Origin: CAYFPX01 sp964519895
Lineage (GTDB): Bacteria > Myxococcota_A > UBA796 > CAJQPC01
DNA length: 64,000 nucleotides
NCBI GenBank assembly: GCA_964519895.1
Contig: CAZFLE010000002.1
Coordinates: 104,065-168,064, forward strand
Reading direction: 5' to 3'
Shown here in pieces: positions 43,456 to 50,556 of this stretch. The notes beneath the pieces are model-generated. The model ran no database searches. It saw only the letters and a list, made by a program, of their open reading frames with translations, and had not been told where the DNA came from. A program made the position numbers and the translations under genes. Position 1 is the stretch's first letter. Each line of letters begins with the position of its first letter.

Positions 43456-45138
43456 GTGCTGCTCACCTTGACCGCCGTGGCCCTGGCGGGCCCACCGTCC
43501 GAGGATCTGGCTCGCCTGATGAGCCAGGAGGCCTGGTCTGGCGCCATGGTGTGCTCGCCGGCCGGGGAGCTCTACGACGTGATCCTCATGGGCGCCCAGG
43601 TGCTCGAGGCCGCCGATCAAGTGCACCGGCCCGACGAGCTTGCCATGTTGCGCCAGCTCCTGGCCGGGGACGCCTCGTCGCCTCTGGTACCGGCGGGCAC
43701 GGTCGAGGTCGGGTTCACCGAGGGGGACGAGGGCCCGCGACACCTGGTGCTGCCCTTCCAAGGCACGGCCGATGACCTGGCGGCCCTGGTCCTGCCGGGC
43801 TCGGAGCTGCTGACCGTCGCCGACGACGGCCGACTGTGGATGGACGAGCTGCCGCTGGACGTGGTCGACGGGACCCTGCGCGTCGCCCGCTCCGGCGCGG
43901 GAGGCGGCGACTATCCATGGTCGCTGCTGGACGGTCTGGGCGGCGAGACCGGGTGCGTCATGGCCATGGACCTGCGCGCCCTGGGGCCCGCGGCACCCCA
44001 GCAGCTCGAGGCCGCGGCGGTCTACCTGGCCCTCGACAACGAAGCTCTGTTCGAGGTGCGCCTGCAAGGGGGGCCGGTGCCCGAGCTTCCGGCGCCGCTG
44101 ATCCCCGCTCCGGCGGTCTTCGCGGGCAGCAGCACCTTGGCCCCCGACGTCACGGTGCTGGTGGCCACGGACGGGCTCCCAGCCCTGGCGGCCATGGCCC
44201 AGTCGGCGCCGGCCGCCGCGGCGACCGAGCTCCTGGCGGTCGTCGAGGCGCTCCAGGGCCGCGCGACCCTGCCTCCGGGCCTGACGCTGGCCTTCTTCGG
44301 CCAGGCCGAAGCGCGCCGACTGGTCGCCGTGGTCCCTGTGGCCGGCAGCAACGGCAAGCCGCTCAAGCGGCGCCGCCTGCGGGCGGTGGTCGAGGCCGGC
44401 CTGGACGGCTGGGAAGGCGAGTGGGCGGTCGAAGGCGACGACGGCTACCGCTTGCTCTCGCCCCAGGGCACCGCGAGCTGGCTTCGCCTTGGCGAGGGCC
44501 AGGTGGTCTTCGGCGACCTGGCCGAGGTCGTGATCGAGGCCCACACCGGCGCCGGAGAGCCCTGGGGCGACCCCCAAGCGGAAGCGCTGAGCCAGGCCTG
44601 GCCGCTGGTGGTCGTGCCGGGGCAGATGCCCCAGCTCCCCGCTGCGCTGCCCCTGGCCATGGGGGTCCAAGTGCACCCCGACCACCTGGAGATCGGCGTC
44701 GACACCCTGGGGGACAAGGGCAATGACTACCTGGTCGGCATGTTGGTCGGCATCGCGGTGCCCAACTTCGTGGAGATGCGGAGCCGGGCCTGGCGGGCGA
44801 CCCTGGAGACCGAGCTGAACGCAGTCGTGACGGCCCAGATCGGGCACCACGCCGTGCATGCCAGCTTCGTCCAGGTGCCGGCGGCCCCTCGCCCGGTCGA
44901 CGCCCTGGATGCCCGTCAGGTGGCCTGGCAGGCCGACCCGGCCTGGGACGTGCTGGCCTTCGCGCCCGCGGCCGAGACCACCCGGGGCACCTACAGCGTC
45001 GAGCTCACCGAGCTCGGCTTCATGGCCCATGGCTTCATGGACGCCGACGGCGACGGCGTGCCGGCACACATGGTCGTGACCTGGACCCCCGAAGGCCCCA
45101 CCCGGCCGGTGTTGATCACCCCGGACAGCGTCTACTGA
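43456..45138 (+). CDS. Large exported protein ending in a type IV pilin-like module
   Basis: Protein of 560 residues from a GTG preceded by GAGGAGG (43445-43451). A short signal-like start (VLLTLTAVALAG) leads into about 410 residues of mixed beta/alpha structure of unknown family. The last 135 residues (about 424-560) resemble pilin: LVGMLVGIAVPNFVEMRSRA matches the pilin helix that normally reads AAIAIPNF, followed by a helix with ETELNAVVTAQ and a C-terminal region WDVLAFAP-TYSVELTE-DADGDG, as in deltaproteobacterial pilins. The prepilin cleavage site and Glu5 are absent because the module is internal. The gene overlaps a convergent PilZ gene by 7 bases. Confidence 0.7.
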   Translation: MLLTLTAVALAGPPSEDLARLMSQEAWSGAMVCSPAGELYDVILMGAQVLEAADQVHRPDELAMLRQLLAGDASSPLVPAGTVEVGFTEGDEGPRHLVLPFQGTADDLAALVLPGSELLTVADDGRLWMDELPLDVVDGTLRVARSGAGGGDYPWSLLDGLGGETGCVMAMDLRALGPAAPQQLEAAAVYLALDNEALFEVRLQGGPVPELPAPLIPAPAVFAGSSTLAPDVTVLVATDGLPALAAMAQSAPAAAATELLAVVEALQGRATLPPGLTLAFFGQAEARRLVAVVPVAGSNGKPLKRRRLRAVVEAGLDGWEGEWAVEGDDGYRLLSPQGTASWLRLGEGQVVFGDLAEVVIEAHTGAGEPWGDPQAEALSQAWPLVVVPGQMPQLPAALPLAMGVQVHPDHLEIGVDTLGDKGNDYLVGMLVGIAVPNFVEMRSRAWRATLETELNAVVTAQIGHHAVHASFVQVPAAPRPVDALDARQVAWQADPAWDVLAFAPAAETTRGTYSVELTELGFMAHGFMDADGDGVPAHMVVTWTPEGPTRPVLITPDSVY

Positions 45139-45989
45139 TCGGTCGCGCTGACCCGGCCGGCGCGGCGGGCCGCCATGCAGATCTGGCGCAGGACCGAGCG
45201 CGCGTCGTCGTCGCCGTCCCTGGCCTGGAGCCCGGCGCGCAGCACGCCGGTGCGGACCTCTGACAGGTTGCGCACAGCCAGGGTCAGGTCGGCGAAGCGC
45301 TCGCCATAGGCTCGCAGCACCAGAGGGTGTTCGTCGCCGGGTTGCAGGCGGAGCTGCCCTGGCCGGTACAGGATGCCCAGCCCCTGCTCGGACAGATCGA
45401 CCACGGCGAGCTCCTCGGCGCTGAGCTCTCCGGCCATCAGGACCGTCAGGCGCCGGCCCTGGAGCGGCAAGCGCTGGTGCGCTCGGCTGTCCCGTCGTTC
45501 GATGGTGCGGGGCGGGACAAGGGCCCAGTCCCCGCGCTTGCCGATCGCCTCGAGCTCCGCCAGCAGCGACCACCCGCTCTGGAGGGTGCGGTAGGTGAAC
45601 GACACCGTGACACCGACTCGGGCCTCTTGGAGGGGCGCGGCGGAGTCCTCCAGCCGGAACACCAGCCGCTCCTCTCCCTGGAGCTTCACGAAGCGGCCGA
45701 AGCGCTGCATGCCCCCCACGCGCGCGTCCACCCGCACACTTCGCGAGACCAGGCCCATCAGGTGCTGGTGCACCTCTGGCGCCAGGTCGCCAGAGGCCGA
45801 GGGGCGACCCAGGGTGAAGCCCGACAGGCGATCGCGGGTGCCGGGCTGAACCAGCTCGGGATCCGCGGACAGACGCCGGAACAGCGCCTGGCGCTGTTCC
45901 GCAAGCCCGGTCGTCGACACCCGGCGGCCCTGGGCCAAGACGCCGGCCAGCCCGACCAGTCCGATCGCCGCGATGAGCAGGATTCCCAC
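45132..45989 (-). CDS. Membrane-anchored PilZ-domain protein
   Basis: Protein of 285 residues. One N-terminal membrane helix (about 2-19, LLIAAIGLVGLAGVLA) precedes a YcgR-N/PilZN-like beta domain (about 60-160) and a PilZ domain with both c-di-GMP contacts: RRDSR (Arg165-x3-Arg169) and DLSEQG (Asp198, Ser200, Gly203). PilZ proteins transmit c-di-GMP levels to motility or secretion machines. The region 125 bases upstream, shared with the SEC-C gene, holds a palindrome. Convergent with the pilin-like protein gene, which may be more than coincidence. Confidence 0.82.
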   Translation of the reverse strand: MGILLIAAIGLVGLAGVLAQGRRVSTTGLAEQRQALFRRLSADPELVQPGTRDRLSGFTLGRPSASGDLAPEVHQHLMGLVSRSVRVDARVGGMQRFGRFVKLQGEERLVFRLEDSAAPLQEARVGVTVSFTYRTLQSGWSLLAELEAIGKRGDWALVPPRTIERRDSRAHQRLPLQGRRLTVLMAGELSAEELAVVDLSEQGLGILYRPGQLRLQPGDEHPLVLRAYGERFADLTLAVRNLSEVRTGVLRAGLQARDGDDDARSVLRQICMAARRAGRVSATDQ

Positions 45990-46050
45990 GCTGCGAAGGT
46001 CCTTCTTGGTGAACGGCCCACAGACAGCGAGCCGGCCGAACAGTTTAGTA

Positions 46051-46067
46051 GACAGGGTTTACCTGTC
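46051..46067. promoter_or_regulatory. Palindrome GACAGG-N5-CCTGTC in a divergent promoter region
   Basis: Perfect 6-base arms (46051-46056 and 46062-46067) around GTTTA, in an unusually A+T-rich spot between the PilZ gene and the SEC-C gene. Size and position suit an operator for a small dimeric repressor controlling either gene. Confidence 0.45.
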
Positions 46068-46115
46068 ACCACCTTTCGATCGGATGGAACCCGGATCCTC
46101 GTTAGGCGAGGGGTC

Positions 46116-48059
46116 ATGCCGGTGGACGCTCTGATCGCCCAGGCCGAGGGTCTGGCCACGTGTACCCGGGACCTCCGCGGTCTCGCCCGCAGCCTCGCCG
46201 ACGACGACATACTGGCCCAGGCGCTCACCCGGTGCGCCCAGGAGCGCAGGGGTGGGGCCTTTCAGCGACTGCTGCTGGCCGGCATGGAGGCTGGCCGCAG
46301 CTTTCCCGCCCAGGTCCTGACCCTGGGGGCGTCCCTGTTGCCCGACATGCGGGCCCTGGCCACGGCGATCACCCGGTGCTCGGGCGATGCGGCTGCAGCC
46401 ATGGTGGCGGCGGTCCGGGACGGGCGCCTGGGCGACTGGGACGCCTATGCGATCTACCAGGCCGTCTGGTGGGCGCAGCAGCAGGAGCCGCCCGCGCCGC
46501 TTGGCCCCGTGCTCCACGAGGCCCGCGCCATCGCCCGTCGCCCCCTGGGCCCCGATGCACAGTTGGTGTTGTCCGCGGTGCACCAGCTCACGTCAGACGC
46601 GCAGCTGAAGGTGGTGCTGCGCAACGAAGGGCACCTCCAGGGCGACAAGGAGGCCGCCGCTTGCGTGCGCGACCTGGCCGCATGGTTCTCGGCACCCCCG
46701 CTGCTCGACCTGCCAGCTCGTCCGCCGCCGGCCCAACCCGCGACCGCGCCCCAAAAGAGTGCCAAGGTTGGCCGCAACGAGGCCTGCCCCTGTGGATCGG
46801 GCAAGAAGTACAAGCGGTGCTGCCTGGGCAAGCCGGTCGACGCCGCACCGCAGCAGCTCGACGAGGAAGCCCTGCTGGGGCTGACCGGCTGGCAGCTCTG
46901 TCGGCTCGATACCGACCAGGTGCCCGAGGCGCTGCGCGAGCTGTGGGCCACTCAGCTGCTCCAAGCCGCGGAGTACGAGCGAGCGGCCCAGGTGCTCGTG
47001 GCGTTGGGCCGTCAGGGCCGAGAGCAGCTGTTCCGGGACGCCTTGCGTTGGGCGACGGCCGTGGAGCGTCGCGAGGCGGTGGTGATGCTGGCTTCGGTCA
47101 CCCCCCAGGAAGACATCATGGAGAGCACCCAGATGTTCTTGCTCCGAGGGGATCCCGCGGCACAGCTGGCCTTCATCGAAGCCCAGGCCCTCGAGACGAC
47201 CAGCGACCCGAACCCGGTCATGGGCTACGCCCTGCTCGACGGTGGCTTGCCGGGCCTGGCCCTGCTGGCGCTGCGGGGTGCGTTGGGCACCGCCGAGTCC
47301 GACGAGCTCGGCGGGTTGCTCCAGACCCTCCTCCAGATCCGGGACCGTGCCGGCCTGGGGCCAGTCGACCTGGTCGAGGAGCGGGTGCTGCCCTGGGTCC
47401 TGGCAGGTCGACCGCTCGAGGACTCCGGCCTGGGTGCGGCGCTGGATGAGAAGACCGTCGAAGCGGAGCGGCTGCGTGACGAGCTCGCGCGGGTCCACAC
47501 CCGCTGGAAGGCCGAGCGCGACGCGTCCAGCCAGGCCCAGGCGCCCGCCGAACCGGCACCCGCCCCCCCGACCGCCGATCCAGAGGTGCTGCGCCAGCTG
47601 CGCACCAAGGTCGCGTCCCTGGTGGACGAGCTCAAGGTCCGGACCGCCGAGCGGGCCGAGCTGCGCGGCGACGTGGCCCGACTGGAGGAGGCGCTGGCGG
47701 AGGCCCTGGCCGCGACCCCTGCCCCGTCGGCGCCCGCCGCGCCCGCCGAGCCCGCCGACGAGGGCCCGAGTGGTCCGCACCCGGTGCGCGTGCCGGTGGT
47801 GCCTGCCGGGGTGGCGGCCACCCTGGCTGGCCTGCCGGAGCCGGTCCAGCGCCAGGCGATGGAACTCCTGGGGCGCCTGGCGGCCGGTCGCTCGGACGCC
47901 TTTCGCGGGTCGCGCCCGCTGCGGGGGCGGAGCTGGCTGTGGCGCCAAAAGGTCGGCCGGAGCTACCGGATGTTCTTCACCCTGGCCGACGATCGGCTCG
48001 AGGTGGTGGACGTGATCCACCGCCAGGACCTGGAGAAGCGGATCCGCGAGCTGAGCTGA
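46116..48059 (+). CDS. SEC-C zinc-motif protein with coiled coil and RelE/ParE-like C-terminus
   Basis: Protein of 647 residues from the ATG at 46116, preceded by GAGGGG. Helical N-terminus (1-195); SEC-C motif GRNEACPCGSGKKYKRCC (Cys224, Cys226, Cys235, Cys236), which binds zinc as in the SecA tail; helical TPR-like region (about 245-440); coiled coil (about 445-540); Ala/Pro linker. The final 80 residues (LRGRSWLWRQKVGRSYRMFF, then RLEVVDVIHRQDLEKRI) look like the RelE/ParE toxin fold, whose members share PLRG...YRvrY and VlxIxhR. No separate antitoxin gene is adjacent. Function could be ribosome- or secretion-linked quality control; the domain order is unusual. Confidence 0.75.
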   Translation: MPVDALIAQAEGLATCTRDLRGLARSLADDDILAQALTRCAQERRGGAFQRLLLAGMEAGRSFPAQVLTLGASLLPDMRALATAITRCSGDAAAAMVAAVRDGRLGDWDAYAIYQAVWWAQQQEPPAPLGPVLHEARAIARRPLGPDAQLVLSAVHQLTSDAQLKVVLRNEGHLQGDKEAAACVRDLAAWFSAPPLLDLPARPPPAQPATAPQKSAKVGRNEACPCGSGKKYKRCCLGKPVDAAPQQLDEEALLGLTGWQLCRLDTDQVPEALRELWATQLLQAAEYERAAQVLVALGRQGREQLFRDALRWATAVERREAVVMLASVTPQEDIMESTQMFLLRGDPAAQLAFIEAQALETTSDPNPVMGYALLDGGLPGLALLALRGALGTAESDELGGLLQTLLQIRDRAGLGPVDLVEERVLPWVLAGRPLEDSGLGAALDEKTVEAERLRDELARVHTRWKAERDASSQAQAPAEPAPAPPTADPEVLRQLRTKVASLVDELKVRTAERAELRGDVARLEEALAEALAATPAPSAPAAPAEPADEGPSGPHPVRVPVVPAGVAATLAGLPEPVQRQAMELLGRLAAGRSDAFRGSRPLRGRSWLWRQKVGRSYRMFFTLADDRLEVVDVIHRQDLEKRIRELS

Positions 48060-48074
48060 CCCCGCGGGTCGGGG
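48060..48074. terminator. Short hairpin between convergent genes
   Basis: CCCCG/CGGGG with loop CGGGT fills the 16-base space between the SEC-C gene and a leftward lipoprotein gene; an overlapping GACCC/GGGTC stem is also possible. No T-run. Confidence 0.3.
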
Positions 48075-48075
48075 C

Positions 48076-48741
48076 TCAGAAGACCTCGCTCTCGAATTCC
48101 TGGCAACGATCGGCGTTGAAGCGGAAGGTCACGTCGCCCACGTCGTCGCCGTCGTCAGTCTCGGCCAGGGTCGACGTGAAGGTGCCGCGGATCGACGCGT
48201 TCTCGGTGTGTCCCGAGACGGTCAGGTCGCCGTCGTCGGTGACCCAGGTCTCGACGTACTCGTCCTTGTCGCCGCCAAAGGCCCAGGCCTCCCAGTAGTC
48301 GTCGTCGAGCTTCTGCTTGTAGCGGGTGTAGGCCGCCTTGGTCTCGTCGTCGTCGGTCAGGCCGTCGTTCCAGTCCACCCCGTTGTAGTCCAGCCCGGCG
48401 ATGTTGTCGTCGGGATCGTCGACGCGCAGGGTGATGACGGTCTCCTCGAAGGTCTCGGGGAAGTACTCGTTCCACAGGTCCTCGACCTCGTCGAGCAGGT
48501 CCCAGTTCAGCCACTCCATGTCGTTGAGCTCGTCGTGGTAGCCCTCGTACGCGACACAGGCGTCGGAGAAGCTGACCATGTAGATCTGGATGAGGCCGTC
48601 GCTGCCGTAGTAGTTGTCCTCTTCGATGAAGAAGGCCGACTGGATGCCTTCGGCGCCCGAGCCGTCCACGTTGGTGCTGACGCTGTTGCACCCGGTCAAC
48701 GAGAGTAGTGCGCCCATCAGGGGCAGGGACAGACCAGTCAT
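48076..48741 (-). CDS. Acidic lipoprotein of unknown function
   Basis: Protein of 221 residues with a standard lipoprotein signal (MTGLSLPLMGALLSLTGC, Cys18). The mature part is very acidic and aromatic (EEDNYYGSDGLIQIYMV, DYNGVDWNDGLTDDDE, YKQKLDDDYWEAWAFGG) with two further cysteines. No family recognised. The ATG at 48741 has GGAGG a few bases upstream. Its outer-membrane role cannot be inferred. Confidence 0.75.
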   Translation of the reverse strand: MTGLSLPLMGALLSLTGCNSVSTNVDGSGAEGIQSAFFIEEDNYYGSDGLIQIYMVSFSDACVAYEGYHDELNDMEWLNWDLLDEVEDLWNEYFPETFEETVITLRVDDPDDNIAGLDYNGVDWNDGLTDDDETKAAYTRYKQKLDDDYWEAWAFGGDKDEYVETWVTDDGDLTVSGHTENASIRGTFTSTLAETDDGDDVGDVTFRFNADRCQEFESEVF

Positions 48742-48891
48742 GGGGGACCTCCAACTCCAGCGCCCGTTCTATCCCAAACCGGGTCGGGGGGTGGTGGTTT
48801 GGACACCGGCCAGGGTCATCAGCGACCACGGGCGGTCACGGAATGTCTGGGGGGCCTCTCCTCGGCACCGGGCTTCGCCGATACCGGGGGC

Positions 48892-49188
48892 ATGATGCGC
48901 CACATGGTCTCCGCCACCGTCTTCCTCTCCGTCATGACCGCCATGGGCGGAAACGCCGCCGCCGACGGCTTCTCGCCTGACGAGAACCGTCTGTCCGTCG
49001 CCGAGGTGCTCGCCGACTTCCAGAGCCAGGACGGCCCCACCCTGGCGGCCCCTGGGCTGGGGGACTGCGAGGACGAGGAGATGGTCGACCTGTACGTCCA
49101 GGCAAACCAGGGCTACTTCCAGCAGATTCAGGGCGTGGTCGCCCAGCTCGAGGCGTGGCTTCCCGGGACCGCCCCGCGGGAGCCCTGA
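48892..49188 (+). CDS. Small exported protein of unknown function
   Basis: Protein of 98 residues starting MMRHMVSATVFLSVMTAMGG, a plausible signal peptide ending near NAAA. The mature 70 residues are acidic and helical (NRLSVAEVLADFQSQDG, EEMVDLYVQANQGYFQQIQG) with one cysteine. A tandem ATGATG makes the exact start ambiguous. No relatives recognised. Divergent from the acidic lipoprotein gene with 150 bases between. Confidence 0.55.
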   Translation: MMRHMVSATVFLSVMTAMGGNAAADGFSPDENRLSVAEVLADFQSQDGPTLAAPGLGDCEDEEMVDLYVQANQGYFQQIQGVVAQLEAWLPGTAPREP

Positions 49189-49267
49189 GCGCTCCTTTTC
49201 AGGAGTCGGACGCAAGATGGCGTTGCCGGGTTCGATACGGGGATAGCGGTCCTGCGTCTCGAACTCG

Positions 49268-50527
49268 GTGGTGTGTGTGCCCAAGCGTCCGGTGGTCTGG
49301 CTCAACGCCGTCTTCCTGATCGCGACGCCGTTGCTGGCGCTCGTGTTGGTCCCTTGGTCCATCGCCACCTTTGGGCTGGGCTGGCAAGAGGTCCTGGCCG
49401 CTGTGGTGCTGTGGTGGGGCACCGGTCTGGGCATCACCGCCGGCTACCACCGCTTGTTCAGTCACCGCACCTACAAGGCTTCGTCTCCCGTGCGCTGGAT
49501 GTGGGCGCTGCTGGGCGGCGCCGCCTGGCAGAACAGCGTGATCACGTGGTGCGCGGGCCACCGATACCACCACCGGGACGTGGACACCGACGGCGACCCG
49601 TACAGCATCCAGCAAGGCTTCTTCTACGCCCACATGGGCTGGGTCATGATCCAGGGCCCCCGCCACGACGCCCTCGACAACGTGCAGGACCTGTGGGACG
49701 ACCCGGTCTGCCGCTTCCAGCACGAGCACTATCTGGCGCTGTCCACCGCGTTCAACCTGGGGGTGCCGCTGTTGCTCGGCCTCGCGGTGGGGCGGGTCTG
49801 GCCGATGCTGATCGTCGCCGGCCTGCTGCGCGTGGTGCTGGTCCACCACTTCACCTTCTTCATCAACAGCGCCGCCCACACCTGGGGCACCCAGCCCTGG
49901 AGCACCCGAGACAGCAGCCGGGACAGCTGGCTCCTGTCCCTCCTGACCTTTGGCGAGGGCTTCCACAACTACCACCACACCTTCCAGACCGACTACCGCA
50001 ACGGCCCGCGCTGGTACCACTGGGACCCCAGCAAGTGGACCATCTGGGGGCTCTCGCGTCTGGGCCAGGCCGCCGACCTGCGGCGAATGCCCGACGACGT
50101 GGTCCTGCGGCGCCGGTTCCAGCACCAACGCATGGTGCTGCTGGATCGCATCGGCGAGACCTTCGAGGACTGGCGGGAGCGCTTGGTGGAGCAGACCCAC
50201 GGGGTCATCGCCGGCCGAGACGCCTTGGCCCAGGCGATGACCGAGCGGTCCGAGGCCCTCCAGGACGGGATGCGGCAGCGGGTGCTCGACGCCGAAGCGC
50301 GCATGGAGACCGCCCTGAGCGATCTCAAGGACGCCCGCCAGCGCTGGGCAGCGGCCCACAGCCTGCGCTTCGAGCTGCCGCCGGAGCATCGGGCCCAGCT
50401 GGAGGCCGAGCTGCGGGAGCTCAAGCGCACCTTCCGGGCCGCCCGGGCGTCGGTGCGGGCGTCGGTCCGCCACTGGGAGGCGCTGTGCCAGGAGTACCTG
50501 GTGCTGTACGAAGTGGTGCCAGCGTAG
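49268..50527 (+). CDS. Membrane fatty-acid (acyl-CoA delta-9 type) desaturase with C-terminal coiled coil
   Basis: Protein of 419 residues. Three histidine boxes that bind the di-iron centre are present: HRLFSH (61-66), HRYHH (98-102) and HNYHH (233-237). Four membrane helices lie in the expected order. It introduces a double bond into saturated acyl chains, typically to keep membranes fluid. After the catalytic core (about 270) comes an extra 140-residue helical, coiled-coil-like region (RRRFQHQRMVLLDRIGETFE to the end) not needed by short bacterial homologues. Start GTG 49268; GTG 49271 and 49277 are alternatives. Convergent with the di-haem gene, with 29 bases between. Confidence 0.92.
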   Translation: MVCVPKRPVVWLNAVFLIATPLLALVLVPWSIATFGLGWQEVLAAVVLWWGTGLGITAGYHRLFSHRTYKASSPVRWMWALLGGAAWQNSVITWCAGHRYHHRDVDTDGDPYSIQQGFFYAHMGWVMIQGPRHDALDNVQDLWDDPVCRFQHEHYLALSTAFNLGVPLLLGLAVGRVWPMLIVAGLLRVVLVHHFTFFINSAAHTWGTQPWSTRDSSRDSWLLSLLTFGEGFHNYHHTFQTDYRNGPRWYHWDPSKWTIWGLSRLGQAADLRRMPDDVVLRRRFQHQRMVLLDRIGETFEDWRERLVEQTHGVIAGRDALAQAMTERSEALQDGMRQRVLDAEARMETALSDLKDARQRWAAAHSLRFELPPEHRAQLEAELRELKRTFRAARASVRASVRHWEALCQEYLVLYEVVPA

Positions 50528-50556
50528 CTTGGCCGGCGCCGCGGGAGCGTCGACGC

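Noticed and set aside
46116..48059. Classical toxin-antitoxin operon
   Set aside because: The RelE/ParE-like region is the end of a long protein and no small antitoxin gene lies beside it.
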